From: Kangiella aquimarina DSM 16071
GTDB taxonomy: Bacteria > Pseudomonadota > Gammaproteobacteria > Enterobacterales > Kangiellaceae
DNA length: 64,000 nucleotides
Direction: 5' to 3'
Assembly: GCF_000374105.1 (NCBI RefSeq)
Contig: NZ_KB893650.1
Location: 490,862-554,861, forward strand
Made by a program: the position numbers and the translations under genes. Shown piece by piece: positions 8,883 to 18,264 of the stretch (the first letter of the stretch is position 1; every line of letters begins with the position of its first letter). The notes under the pieces are model-generated. The model was not told where the DNA came from and did not search any database. It was given only the letters and a program-made list of their open reading frames with translations.

Positions 8883-11621
8883 ATGTCAGAAAAAAAGCCT
8901 CCATTTATTCTTGTAGACGGATCCTCATATTTATTCCGTGCCTATCATGTACCTCAATTACAGCGAATGACTAACTCCAAAGGGATGATGACCGGTGCTG
9001 TGTTTGGTGTCATCAATATGCTGAAGAGTCTGATAAAAGAGTTTGAGCCAGAGCATATGGCGGTGGTGTTTGATGCCAAGGGCAAGACCTTCCGCAATGA
9101 TCTTTACCCAGAATACAAAGCCAACCGTCCACCGATGCCGGAGGATTTGCGTCAACAGATTGAGCCAATTCATGAGATTGTGAAAGCAATGGGGTTGCCT
9201 TTGTTAGTGATTGAGGGAGTTGAGGCGGATGACGTTATTGGTACATTGGCAAAACAGGCCTGCAATGAGGGGCGTGAGACATTAATTTCGACTGGCGATA
9301 AAGACATGGCGCAATTGGTTAGCGAGCATGTCACGCTGATTAACACCATGGATAAAAATAATCCAATTACCGATAGGGAACGGGTTGTTGAGAAGTTTGG
9401 CGTAAAACCAGAGCAGATAATCGATTATCTGGCTTTGGTCGGGGATAAGGTTGATAACATACCAGGCGTTGATAAGTGCGGACCGAAGACAGCTGTAAAA
9501 TGGTTGGAGCAATACGATAGCCTGCAGGGGGTTATTGACCATGCAGATGAGATAGGCGGCAAGATTGGTGAAAATCTTCGTGAGGCGATTGATCGTTTAC
9601 CGCTTTCCTATGAATTAGCAACGATTAAGCTGGATTGCGAACTTGAATATAAGCCCGGTGAGTTAAATATTGGCAATCCGGATCACAAAGAGTTAAAGAA
9701 GCTCTATGGCGAGATGGAATTTAAGCGCTGGCTAACTGAGGTATTGAAAGAACTCGGTGAGGGTGATGAATCAAGTCAGGATGGTGAAAGTGAATCAGGT
9801 GTAGCTTTGGTCGATCGTTCTAAATATGAAACGATTTTAGAGCAGCAAGATTTAGACAAGTGGATACAAAAACTAAAAGAAGCAGAACTGTTTTCTTTTG
9901 ATACCGAAACGACCAGCCTAAATTATATCGAAGCGGAGTTGGTTGGCATGTCGTTTGGTCTTGATAATGGTGAGGCCGCTTACCTGCCGGTCGCTCATTC
10001 GTACATGGGCGCCCCTAAGCAGTTAGATAGGGGTGAAGTTTTAGAAAAATTAAGGCCATTGCTTGAATCTGAAAAGCATAAAAAGGTCGGTCAGAATTTG
10101 AAGTACGATATGAGCGTATTGGCTAACTATGGAATTGAACTAGGTGGTATCGAGTTTGATACCATGCTTGAGTCATATTGTTTGAATAGTGTCGCCAGTC
10201 GGCATGACATGGATACGCTCGCGCTTCACCATTTAAATCATGTGAATATTAAGTTCGAGGAAATCGCGGGCAAAGGAAAGAATCAACTCACATTCGATCA
10301 GATTGAAATTGAACAGGCCGCTCCTTATGCAGCGGAAGACGCAGATATAACGATGCGTCTACATCAAAAGTTATGGCCAGAACTGAAAGAAAGTGAGGGG
10401 CCTACTCAAGTTTTTGAACACATTGAAATGCCTTTGTTGCGAGTATTATCTAAAGTTGAGCGCAATGGTGTTTTAGTTGATGGGAAACTTCTGCTAGAGA
10501 AGAGTCATCTTTTTGAAAAGCGTTTAAAAGAGCTTGAGAAAGAAGCTTTTGAAATTGCAGGTAAAGAATTTAATTTGGGTTCACCAAAGCAATTGCAGTC
10601 TATTTTCTATGAAGAGTTAGGTTTGCCAATTCTAAAGAAAACTCCTAAAGGTCAACCATCAACAGCCGAAGAAGTTTTACAGGAATTGGCGCTTGACTAC
10701 CCCTTACCAAAATTAATTTTAGAGCATAGAAGTTTAAGCAAATTAAAGTCAACTTACACCGATAAGTTGCCGCAAATGATTAATGACAAAACCGGTCGTG
10801 TTCATACGTCTTATCATCAGGCTGTAGCTGCGACTGGGCGACTTTCGTCCACTGATCCTAATCTGCAAAACATACCCATCAAGACTGAAGAAGGTCGCAG
10901 TATTCGCACTGCATTTATTGCGCCGAAGGGGCACAAAATTTTAGCCGCTGACTATTCACAGATCGAACTTCGTATCATGGCTCATTTGTCGCAAGATAAA
11001 GGTCTGTTGAAAGCCTTTGAAGAAGGACTAGATGTCCACTCGGCAACAGCCGCTGAAGTATTTGATGTGCCATTGGAAGAAGTGACTTCGAATCAACGTC
11101 GTAATGCTAAAGCCATTAACTTCGGTCTGATTTATGGCATGTCTGCATTTGGCCTCGCAAAGCAAATCGACACTGATCGCAATACGGCGCAAGATTACAT
11201 CAATACTTATTTTGCACGTTATCCGGGTGTAGAAACCTATATGGAGTCAACGCGACAAAAAGCAGCCGACCTGGGTTATGTTGAAACGCTTTACGGGCGC
11301 CGCCTGTATTTACCGGAAATACACTCAAAGAATGGCATGCGCCGCAAGGCAGCGGAACGTACAGCGATTAATGCACCTATGCAGGGCAGTGCTGCCGATA
11401 TTATCAAGCTGGCAATGCTGGAAGTGGATAAATGGCTACAAGATGTCAAAGGCATCAAAATGATCATGCAGGTACACGATGAACTGGTCTTTGAAGTCGA
11501 AGAAAGCCAGCTGGAGTTAGCACAAAAGAAAATTCCAGAATTAATGGAAAGTGTTGCTGAACTATCCGTACCGTTAATCGCAGATGTTGGAATTGGCGAA
11601 AACTGGGAAGAAGCACACTAA
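8883..11621 (+). CDS. polA: DNA polymerase I
   Basis: A 912-residue polymerase with all three domains: 5'-3' exonuclease (from FILVDGSSYLFRAY), an active-looking 3'-5' proofreading domain (FDTETTSLNY near residue 338) and the family A polymerase with motif A ADYSQIELR (about 688), the O-helix RRNAKAINFGLIYG and motif C MQVHDELVFE (about 864). The length is close to the E. coli enzyme (928). It fills gaps and removes RNA primers in replication and repair. In many Gammaproteobacteria polA lies near engB and a small RNA gene; engB is 4.5 kb away here and a candidate RNA follows directly. Confidence 0.98.
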   Translation: MSEKKPPFILVDGSSYLFRAYHVPQLQRMTNSKGMMTGAVFGVINMLKSLIKEFEPEHMAVVFDAKGKTFRNDLYPEYKANRPPMPEDLRQQIEPIHEIVKAMGLPLLVIEGVEADDVIGTLAKQACNEGRETLISTGDKDMAQLVSEHVTLINTMDKNNPITDRERVVEKFGVKPEQIIDYLALVGDKVDNIPGVDKCGPKTAVKWLEQYDSLQGVIDHADEIGGKIGENLREAIDRLPLSYELATIKLDCELEYKPGELNIGNPDHKELKKLYGEMEFKRWLTEVLKELGEGDESSQDGESESGVALVDRSKYETILEQQDLDKWIQKLKEAELFSFDTETTSLNYIEAELVGMSFGLDNGEAAYLPVAHSYMGAPKQLDRGEVLEKLRPLLESEKHKKVGQNLKYDMSVLANYGIELGGIEFDTMLESYCLNSVASRHDMDTLALHHLNHVNIKFEEIAGKGKNQLTFDQIEIEQAAPYAAEDADITMRLHQKLWPELKESEGPTQVFEHIEMPLLRVLSKVERNGVLVDGKLLLEKSHLFEKRLKELEKEAFEIAGKEFNLGSPKQLQSIFYEELGLPILKKTPKGQPSTAEEVLQELALDYPLPKLILEHRSLSKLKSTYTDKLPQMINDKTGRVHTSYHQAVAATGRLSSTDPNLQNIPIKTEEGRSIRTAFIAPKGHKILAADYSQIELRIMAHLSQDKGLLKAFEEGLDVHSATAAEVFDVPLEEVTSNQRRNAKAINFGLIYGMSAFGLAKQIDTDRNTAQDYINTYFARYPGVETYMESTRQKAADLGYVETLYGRRLYLPEIHSKNGMRRKAAERTAINAPMQGSAADIIKLAMLEVDKWLQDVKGIKMIMQVHDELVFEVEESQLELAQKKIPELMESVAELSVPLIADVGIGENWEEAH

Positions 11622-11770
11622 AAATTTTAGTCGACAGGCTGTAAAACAAGTGAGAACTGTGAACCGCTAGCGGTCGATTCTGTGAGTCATTTTTAAGCTA
11701 AAAACGACTATCGTTAGCCTGTTCACATTTCTTGCTACTCTTTACAAAAGCTGACACTTTTCTTGCAACA

Positions 11771-11919
11771 AACACCCCAAAGCAATGTCTATTGTACTGA
11801 GCGCAACGAATGCGCTCCCCGCGACTCCCTCCTTCCAGCGGGACTTGCAGTTCGGCCTCCCCAAGCCGGATTGCGCATTTGGGGTGGTGCCTTGTTCCCT
11901 CAGGCCACCCCTTTTTTTT
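11771..11919 (+). ncRNA. Candidate structured small RNA or conditional terminator downstream of polA
   Basis: Within the 510-base gene-free stretch after polA this segment folds strongly. Hairpins: GAGCGCA/TGCGCTC (11799-11817), CCCGC/GCGGG with a CU-rich loop (11818-11842), CGGC/GCCG (11853-11868), and a terminator GGGGTGG/CCACCCC (11881-11911) followed by eight T. A closing stem of CACCCCAAA (11773-11781) with TTTGGGGTG (11878-11886), extended by GCAAT/ATTGC, encloses the first three hairpins and shares bases with the terminator, so the two folds exclude each other. All large loops are C/U-rich (CUCCC, CUCCUUCC). The position matches that of the spf (Spot 42) gene in enteric bacteria but the sequence is not recognisable as Spot 42. 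Nothing else was seen in 11622-12131. Confidence 0.6.
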
Positions 11920-12131
11920 GCCTCGAATAAATTCGTGAGCATAATCAATGATTAATTCTCTAAGCCTTTAAATTCAAAGACTCTTGAATAAGATTAATTT
12001 GCTTGCAATTTATCTAATATAAATAGGGATAATGCATAAATGACATTTCTGCTTGAAATATGAACAAATCCCGCTATTATTCGCAAGGCTAGAAAAAGCG
12101 CATTGACAAAAAATTACATAGGATATTTATC

Positions 12132-14351
12132 ATGAATAATAAAGGGGTTAAGCTCTTATTTGTTTCTTTATTCTCTTTGGGGATTATCAGCTGTGGAGGT
12201 GGCGGTTCTGATTCGACGCCTGAACAAGAGCCTGTTAATCAAAAACCCACAGCTAATGCCGGTGCAGATCAAACCGTAGATGAGCAAACTGCAGTAACTA
12301 TTCAAGGTTCAGGAACAGATAGTGACGGTAGCATTGCATCTTACTCATGGGAACAGACATCTGGACCTCAAATAACCTTAAGCAATACTGGTCAGCAAAG
12401 CCTAGAATTTACAGCACCAGTTGCTAAACAAGCTACTAATCTCGAATTTACTCTAACAGTAACAGACAATGATGGTGCAACTGGGTCAGATCTGGTTATT
12501 GTAACTGTAAACCCAGTTGACGAGCAAAAAGTAACGCTTCAGGGTGTGGTAACTGATGGCCCAATTGCTAATGCAGAAGTAACGGCTGAAGTGGGTGGCA
12601 GAACCTACACCACAACTGCTGACGAAAATGGTATCTATTCATTAGTGATAGGTACTGATGAAGATGTCAGTTTTGATGATGATTTAGTCGTTCTTACAGC
12701 GCAAGGAATTAATAATCAAAGCCACGTTAAGTTGATGTCTGTGGTAGATAGCTTTGACTCGATTGTAAGTCAAGCAGGGAGTGACAATATCCTGACGGCT
12801 GATGAAAATAACAGTGTTAATGTAACTCATGTATCAACAGCAATAATTGCTCAGTTAAAATATCGTAACAATAATATTCTACCGGCTACCATCGAAGAGT
12901 TGGAGTCAAATAGTCTCAAGCTAGATGGCGACACGATTCTATCAATGGCAACTTTGATTAAGTTTATTGTTGATTATGGAGCAACTAATACTGAAGCTAC
13001 ATTGCCAGATGGTATTGCAGACACTTGGGAGCTTGTTGCAGATATCAATAATTATCGGGCTTTTATGGCATTAGAATTGTCAGAAAAATCTAAGGCAGAC
13101 ATGCAAGCTGCAAAATTGGCGACGGTAACAGACCAAAGTTTAGTTACAGACTTTGATACAACGCCATCTTTTTATATGCATACATCAGGTGACATATTTA
13201 AGCTTTATGAGTATTACGAATTCTTACCAACTGAACAAGTAAATTTTATATACAGTATGGCCTCTCAACAAGGCTCGTGGCTGAATCAGACAACCGATCT
13301 TTCGGTAACTTTGCCAGAAAATAAAGTCGTTGATACCATCCAGGTCAACAAAGAAGGTAGATATATAGACCAGGAAACAACACTCGAACAAATTTCTTTC
13401 AAACTTGTAAGGAGTTTTCCGAATATAGATATTGTTATAAGAAGAAAACAGGGCTATTACCATTATCCAAATAATCCTGAGTTCTTTGATGAAGATTTTG
13501 ATGACTATCAGATTTCAGCAATGACAAAGGCTGGCTTGCCCTTTGCTGAGAGTGAAGTTATTGGTCAAATTATGTTGCCAATGAGGGCGGACTACTTGTT
13601 TGAAAGTATTGACCAAAATACTTTGGCGTATGGACCACTTAATAATTCAATTACTAATGAAGGAAGCAGCTTTGAACTTACATCAACCGGTACTGTATAT
13701 AATACTTTGCCCCAGTTAGGTAATGGCACTTGGGCCATTAATCAGTCTGGAAGATTAATACTAAGCCTTAATGGTGGAACTCTAGAAGTGATTAAGTTTG
13801 ACGACCATAAGGTTGGTGTAATTGCTAAAGATATCTCATCAAATTATAAAGGCGTGTTAACTGGAAGTATTGCGCAAAGAAGTATAAGTAGCTTGTGGAA
13901 TGCTAATAATATTGCTGGGCTTTATGAACTCGAGGATATTCTCAGCGAACCAGACATGAATTTCTTGCTTTATTTGAAGCCAGATAATACTGGTTATGTA
14001 GCAAGTGGTAGTGATGAAGATGGAGATGGTATTGTTGAGAGCCCAGAGTACTTTCTAGAGCCTCTAAGCTGGAAATTAGAGTCCGGCAAAGTTATTGTTG
14101 ATAGATACAGAAATTTATCAAATACTCCATGTGAGCCAGAAGGTGTTAATTGTTTTGTATATAATCGTCGTGTGATGGATCTGTTTGAAATAGATGGTGA
14201 TGATTACTACACCATTAACAAGCATAGCTTCAACTTATACCCGTTAATTTATAATGACTTAAATGAGGAGCTTCTAGATATTTGGTACTTCGAACAGACT
14301 GATACCCGTTCATGGAAAAAGCACCCGGAAGGAACTCTACAGTTTCCATAA
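12132..14351 (+). CDS. PKD/REJ-type domain surface lipoprotein of unknown function
   Basis: A 739-residue lipoprotein: signal peptide ending in IISC (Cys21), a glycine-rich linker (GGGGSDS), one Ig-like PKD domain (about 35-130, with NAGADQTVDE and DSDGSIASYSWEQTSGP), then a second short beta-sandwich resembling a carboxypeptidase regulatory domain (about 137-200). The rest (200-739) is not recognised; it contains an acidic DEDGDGIVES stretch that looks like a calcium loop. PKD domains usually serve surface binding or spacing. ATG has AGGA eight bases upstream. Codon use is somewhat AT-richer than polA. A strong terminator follows. Confidence 0.75.
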   Translation: MNNKGVKLLFVSLFSLGIISCGGGGSDSTPEQEPVNQKPTANAGADQTVDEQTAVTIQGSGTDSDGSIASYSWEQTSGPQITLSNTGQQSLEFTAPVAKQATNLEFTLTVTDNDGATGSDLVIVTVNPVDEQKVTLQGVVTDGPIANAEVTAEVGGRTYTTTADENGIYSLVIGTDEDVSFDDDLVVLTAQGINNQSHVKLMSVVDSFDSIVSQAGSDNILTADENNSVNVTHVSTAIIAQLKYRNNNILPATIEELESNSLKLDGDTILSMATLIKFIVDYGATNTEATLPDGIADTWELVADINNYRAFMALELSEKSKADMQAAKLATVTDQSLVTDFDTTPSFYMHTSGDIFKLYEYYEFLPTEQVNFIYSMASQQGSWLNQTTDLSVTLPENKVVDTIQVNKEGRYIDQETTLEQISFKLVRSFPNIDIVIRRKQGYYHYPNNPEFFDEDFDDYQISAMTKAGLPFAESEVIGQIMLPMRADYLFESIDQNTLAYGPLNNSITNEGSSFELTSTGTVYNTLPQLGNGTWAINQSGRLILSLNGGTLEVIKFDDHKVGVIAKDISSNYKGVLTGSIAQRSISSLWNANNIAGLYELEDILSEPDMNFLLYLKPDNTGYVASGSDEDGDGIVESPEYFLEPLSWKLESGKVIVDRYRNLSNTPCEPEGVNCFVYNRRVMDLFEIDGDDYYTINKHSFNLYPLIYNDLNEELLDIWYFEQTDTRSWKKHPEGTLQFP

Positions 14352-14357
14352 GTAATT

Positions 14358-14388
14358 AAAAAAGGCCAGCAATTGCTGGCCTTTTTTT
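14358..14388. terminator. Bidirectional Rho-independent terminator
   Basis: AAAAAA, GGCCAGCAATTGCTGGCC, then seven T. The stem serves the lipoprotein gene on the plus strand and, through the A run, the convergent TPR gene on the minus strand. Confidence 0.9.
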
Positions 14389-14399
14389 CCTCGAATAAA

Positions 14400-15257
14400 T
14401 TAAGCTAACAACTCTTTAAACTCTTCCAATTCATGCAGTGGTTCAAAAGCTGGTTCACGTTCGATTTCTTCGGCCAGTTTAGGAGCTTTATCAACCGCGA
14501 TTTTTATGTCGCTGATAGCATCTTGGACGGCTCCATTGGCTGCATTGGCACAAGCTCTTTGCCAGTAAGCAAGGCCGTGATCTTCATCCTGGTCAATGGC
14601 GCGATTGGCTAAACTAAATGCCCACTCATACTCACCCAGCTCGAATGCTGCATCAGCTTTATAAATCAGTGCTTCTATATCGGTTGGGTTAATTGCCAGC
14701 AGTTCATCATAAAGTTTAATCTTCTGATGCATGTTAGTTTCAAGACCAGCGCGCATCCATATTGAGTGTATTTCATTAGCTTTGGAGATATCTTCCTGGG
14801 CTTCAATGATTTCCTGTGAGCGACGTTTGAGTTTATCCTCCAGGTCTTTTAAGCGTTCTTCATATTTGCTGGTCAACTCTGTAATTTTAATTTCAACCAC
14901 TTCGTTAAGTTTGCTGCGAACATCGCGTAGAGAACGCCAGCCCATGAGCACCAGAAGAGATGCTGCAGTGGTGATAATGATAAAGACATTGTTGAGCGTA
15001 TCAGTGGTATAGCGAATGGCACGATCTGAGACATCAAGGCGTGCGTTAGCAACTTTATTCTCAACTTCTGCTCTGAAAGCCTGCTGATCCTGGCGAATGC
15101 TTTTCAGCTCGTCGAGAATGTAACGCTCAATTAGAGGTGGATATTGAGCAGAAGTGGCATTGGTTTTAACTACCTGCTCTTTTTCCGGTTGTTGGTCTGC
15201 GGCAATTACATTGGTGCTTATAACCAACAAAAGGATAGCGATAATACGGCTGAACAT
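14400..15257 (-). CDS. Membrane-anchored coiled-coil TPR protein
   Basis: Start chosen at the ATG at 15257, which has AGGA six bases upstream; the TTG eight codons earlier is not needed. The 285-residue product has a signal-like N-terminus, a short periplasmic region, one membrane span (LNNVFIIITTAASLLVLMGW), a coiled coil rich in E, K and R (about 115-165) and at least two TPR units (about 180-265) ending in the EFKELL-type cap often seen at TPR termini. The order suggests a cytoplasmic TPR scaffold tethered to the inner membrane. No specific family was recognised. Confidence 0.65.
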   Translation of the reverse strand: MFSRIIAILLLVISTNVIAADQQPEKEQVVKTNATSAQYPPLIERYILDELKSIRQDQQAFRAEVENKVANARLDVSDRAIRYTTDTLNNVFIIITTAASLLVLMGWRSLRDVRSKLNEVVEIKITELTSKYEERLKDLEDKLKRRSQEIIEAQEDISKANEIHSIWMRAGLETNMHQKIKLYDELLAINPTDIEALIYKADAAFELGEYEWAFSLANRAIDQDEDHGLAYWQRACANAANGAVQDAISDIKIAVDKAPKLAEEIEREPAFEPLHELEEFKELLA

Positions 15258-15439
15258 GGGTTTCCTCGCTAGAATAAACAAAGGCTTAGTGAATTGATCC
15301 TAGCGAAGCTAGTGCTTCTTTGCAAAATAAAGCAGATATAACTTACAGCAATATAAGAAAAGTGCCCTATAAAATATTAAAAACGAAAAATAGAATACAG
15401 AGTGGGCAGGAAGCCTAATTTACAAAAAAGGAGTTAAAA

Positions 15440-16021
15440 ATGAAAATCAGTCAGAAATTATATTTACCCACCTTTATAGCAATACTCTTATTAGCTGGTT
15501 GTGAAACCGTTCGTCTACCAGATGCCGGTGAGCACAGTCCTCCAACAATCAAAGTGTCAATGCCTGGAGCTGATCTAAGTGCCGCTTACGGTACTACAGT
15601 AAATGTTGAGTTCCTTAGAGAAGGTGAAACAGCGGTATTTAGGGGTGTCAATCCAAATACCAGATACGCATTCCTGGCAACAGCTGAAGATCTGCAGTCA
15701 GGTGTTAAGAACGTAACGGTTCAGGTTAGCGTAAAATTTAAGTGCCGGGTGAGATCTTATGATTCAGATGGAAATGAGCGCGAATACGGGTTTATAGAAT
15801 TAGGTGAAAATCTGGATCGAAGCTATCCGCTACCGGGCTCGGGTGATGAGGTTCCAAAGGTAAAAGCAGTCAGCGCAACTGCAATCTTAAAGGAAGCTAA
15901 TGATATATGCGGCAGGCTTGGGGGTGTCGGCGGTATCATGCGGGCAAAGGTCACAGCTTCGGCTACCAATTACTTTGATTTAAGCGCCAGAAAAGAGTTT
16001 GATTTAACCTTTAGGTTCTAA
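15440..16021 (+). CDS. Lipoprotein of unknown function
   Basis: A 193-residue protein with a clear lipobox (LLLAGC, Cys21) and a ribosome site AAGGAG seven bases before the ATG. The mature part looks like a compact all-beta domain (alternating V, T and charged residues) with two cysteines (FKCRVR and NDICGRL) that could form a disulfide. I do not recognise the family. It is transcribed alone between the divergent TPR gene and the convergent engB, with its own terminator. Confidence 0.6.
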   Translation: MKISQKLYLPTFIAILLLAGCETVRLPDAGEHSPPTIKVSMPGADLSAAYGTTVNVEFLREGETAVFRGVNPNTRYAFLATAEDLQSGVKNVTVQVSVKFKCRVRSYDSDGNEREYGFIELGENLDRSYPLPGSGDEVPKVKAVSATAILKEANDICGRLGGVGGIMRAKVTASATNYFDLSARKEFDLTFRF

Positions 16022-16040
16022 TCACTCTTAACTATCCGTG

Positions 16041-16068
16041 ATAAAAGGGGCTCTGCGGCCCCTTTTAT
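16041..16068. terminator. Terminator between the lipoprotein gene and engB
   Basis: ATAAAAGGGG and CCCCTTTTAT form a near-perfect symmetrical stem, able to stop transcription from both convergent genes. Confidence 0.85.
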
Positions 16069-16101
16069 CTTCTTATATGTAAGCTTCAGATTAATCCGCT
16101 A

Positions 16102-16719
16102 TTATTCAGTCTGTTCCTCAGGCTCTTCGGAAGGGTGGTACCACTCATCCAGTATCTTATACAGTTGATCAAGGCCTTCACGTTTGAGCGAAGAAAAGGC
16201 TTGAACGGTTGCTGTCGGGTGAAGCTCCTTGACGGCTTTCTTACATTGCAGCACAGCCTTTGACTTTGCCCCTTGCTTGAGTTTATCAGCTTTACTAAGC
16301 AGGCAGTGGACGGGGAGTCCAACTTCGGCAGCCCACGCCAGCATGTCCTGATCGCTGTCTTTAAGGAAATGGCGGATATCCATTAATAGAACCAGACCAC
16401 GTAAACACTGACGCTGTTGGAGATAACGGGATAGCTCTTCCTGCCATTGAAGTTTCATGGCTTCTGGAACTTTGGCATAACCGTAGCCAGGCAGGTCAAT
16501 CAGACGTCTATCTTCATCCAGAGTGAAAACATTAATTAACTGGGTGCGGCCCGGTGTTTTACTGGTACGGGCAAGGCTCTTTTGCTGAGTTAACGTATTG
16601 AGAGCGCTCGACTTGCCGGCATTGGAGCGACCCGCAAAGGCAACCTCAATACCCTCATCGGGTGGTAGCTGAGCAAGTTTGGCTGCGCCAAGCAGATATT
16701 TGGCTGTGTGATAGTTCAT
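16102..16719 (-). CDS. engB: Ribosome biogenesis GTPase EngB/YihA
   Basis: A 205-residue TrmE-Era-EngA-like GTPase with P-loop GRSNAGKSS, switch region [12 protein letters not shown]3 [10 protein letters not shown] and G4-like LLSKADKL. EngB acts in assembly of the 50S ribosomal subunit. The length is typical. In enteric bacteria and pseudomonads engB sits beside polA, and here the same block is spread by insertion of the lipoprotein and TPR genes. The 130-base gap to the divergent cytochrome c4 gene holds both promoters. Confidence 0.96.
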   Translation of the reverse strand: MNYHTAKYLLGAAKLAQLPPDEGIEVAFAGRSNAGKSSALNTLTQQKSLARTSKTPGRTQLINVFTLDEDRRLIDLPGYGYAKVPEAMKLQWQEELSRYLQQRQCLRGLVLLMDIRHFLKDSDQDMLAWAAEVGLPVHCLLSKADKLKQGAKSKAVLQCKKAVKELHPTATVQAFSSLKREGLDQLYKILDEWYHPSEEPEEQTE

Positions 16720-16849
16720 AAAGGCGTATTTTTTATAAGAGATATTGGCATTTTACTGGTTAGTTCCCTATAATTCATCGAACTTTTTTCGAATTCTCTG
16801 TCATTGCATCTCAGCGATGACCATTTAACAGAACTATACGGGTAACCTG

Positions 16850-17467
16850 ATGAAAAAGTTAGTGATTGTTGCATTATTCTTATTTGGTGCCACCGCTTCT
16901 GCGCAGGAAGGTGATGCCGCCAAAGGTGCCGAACTGGCAGCCACATGTGCCGCTTGCCATGGTAAAGACGGTAACAGTGCAAACGTGATTTGGCCAAAGT
17001 TAGCTGGTCAGAACGCAAAATACCTTGAAAAACAACTCCATGATTTCCAGGCCGGTGCAAAAGATCAATCGCAAGGCCGTTACGATCCATCAATGGCACC
17101 AATGGTTGCTAACTTGAGTGATCAGGATATTGCTGATTTGTCAGCTTACTATGCAGCTCAGGAAACTCAGCTTGGCGCTGTTAAAAAAGAATTCCTGGAA
17201 TTAGGTAAAAAAATCTATTTCCAAGGTGATGCTGAGCGTGGCGTGGCAGCTTGTGCTGCTTGTCATGGTGCAACGGGTCAAGGCCTAGATTTAGCGGGTT
17301 ATCCAGCGGTTTCTGGCCAACATCCTGAGTACACCATTAAGCAATTGAAAGACTTCAGTTGGGCTAAGCGTGCTAATGATGACAATGCAGTGATGCGTGA
17401 TATCGCAAACCGTATGTCAGAACAGCAAATTGAAGCAGTTGCACACTTTATGTTGGGTCTTCATTAA
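16850..17467 (+). CDS. Dihaem cytochrome c4
   Basis: A 205-residue periplasmic protein: signal peptide (MKKLVIVALFLFGATASA), then two homologous cytochrome c domains, each with a haem site CAACH (about residues 36-40 and in the second half, followed by GATGQG). The spacing and duplicated layout are those of cytochrome c4, which carries electrons from the bc1 complex to cbb3-type or other terminal oxidases. It is located beside engB and followed by a DsbA-like gene, as in pseudomonads. Confidence 0.95.
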   Translation: MKKLVIVALFLFGATASAQEGDAAKGAELAATCAACHGKDGNSANVIWPKLAGQNAKYLEKQLHDFQAGAKDQSQGRYDPSMAPMVANLSDQDIADLSAYYAAQETQLGAVKKEFLELGKKIYFQGDAERGVAACAACHGATGQGLDLAGYPAVSGQHPEYTIKQLKDFSWAKRANDDNAVMRDIANRMSEQQIEAVAHFMLGLH

Positions 17468-17506
17468 TTTTGACCTTTTAAAGTTGCAATGACCTGTTGA
17501 ATCAGG

Positions 17507-17537
17507 GTAAAAAAGGCGACATTGGTCGCCTTTTTTT
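17507..17537 (+). terminator. Terminator of the cytochrome c4 gene
   Basis: An A-run, GGCGAC, ATTG and GTCGCC are followed by seven T. A longer reading of the next gene would begin inside this terminator, which argues for the later ATG at 17613. Confidence 0.9.
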
Positions 17538-17612
17538 ATGGCGAATGAACTGTGGCACCTTGTGTTTAAGCAGTTGTCTATGAGTTGTATAAATATCTAT
17601 CCAGAGAAAATT

Positions 17613-18203
17613 ATGAAACATTTATTTTTGGCTTTAGCAACCAGTCTGGGATTAATGGTTGTCGTACCCTCCGCCGCCGCTATTGAGCAGGGGCGGGACT
17701 ACTGGCGGATCGAGTTGCCTGATTCGAAGCAGTTAGATACGCAGGATAACCTCTATTTCAGTTGGCTTGGTTGCACCTCTTGTCGCAAATTGGAGAAGGA
17801 GCTGGATTCAGAGCTGGAAGATCTGGAGTATGTACCGCTTATTGCACGCCCTGAATGGCGCGCTGCTGCGAAATTGCACTACACCATGCAATTGTTGGGG
17901 TTAAGCGAGCAACAGAAAACTGCAATGATTGCAAAAATTGATGCCGGTGAGATTGATGTCACTGACTTTAACGCCATGCAACAAGAACTTCTGGCAATGG
18001 GAGTTGATGAAGAAGCCTTAACAGAGTTGCTAGAAGACAAGGAGCTCTATCGACAAGTACAAAGAGCGGAACAGCTGGCAGCCAAGTATCAAATACAGTA
18101 CGCACCAACTGTAGTCATTAAGGGGCAGTTTGCAACAGACGCCAACCACACCATGAAAATAGATCGTTTTGCCGAAGTCTTACGTTATTTGAAGTCGATG
18201 TAA
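17613..18203 (+). CDS. DsbA-like thiol:disulfide oxidoreductase with CTSC active site
   Basis: Start taken at the ATG at 17613 with AGAGAA upstream and directly in front of a signal peptide (MKHLFLALATSLGLM, cut after SAAA). The 196-residue protein keeps the DsbA layout: GRDYWRIE strand, LGCTSCRKLE active site (Cys54/Cys57), an all-helical insertion and a terminal APTVVIKG strand with the cis-proline. Gene position beside cytochrome c4 is that of dsbA in Pseudomonas. The dipeptide between the cysteines is TS rather than the PH of classical DsbA, which should alter redox potential; the true role (oxidase, reductase or isomerase) is therefore open. Confidence 0.8.
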   Translation: MKHLFLALATSLGLMVVVPSAAAIEQGRDYWRIELPDSKQLDTQDNLYFSWLGCTSCRKLEKELDSELEDLEYVPLIARPEWRAAAKLHYTMQLLGLSEQQKTAMIAKIDAGEIDVTDFNAMQQELLAMGVDEEALTELLEDKELYRQVQRAEQLAAKYQIQYAPTVVIKGQFATDANHTMKIDRFAEVLRYLKSM

Positions 18204-18215
18204 TCCTTTCTAACT

Positions 18216-18247
18216 CCGTCCGTATTTAAGTTTAAGTGCGGACGGTT
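18216..18247. terminator. Weak convergent terminator stem
   Basis: CCGTCCG and CGGACGG flank a 16-base loop between the dsbA-like gene and the convergent DUF599 gene; the T tract is short and interrupted. Confidence 0.5.
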
Positions 18248-18264
18248 CTTCCTGATATTAAATA

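Noticed and set aside
11771-11919. Reading the polA-downstream element as a minus-strand CsrB-like RNA with GGA loops
   Set aside because: On the minus strand the loops do contain GGA, but no T-tract terminator follows in that direction, while the plus strand has a stem followed by eight T.
11742-11948. 68-residue minus-strand ORF over the RNA element after polA
   Set aside because: It is antisense to the strong hairpins and terminator, has no family likeness and no ribosome site; the RNA structure explains the sequence better.
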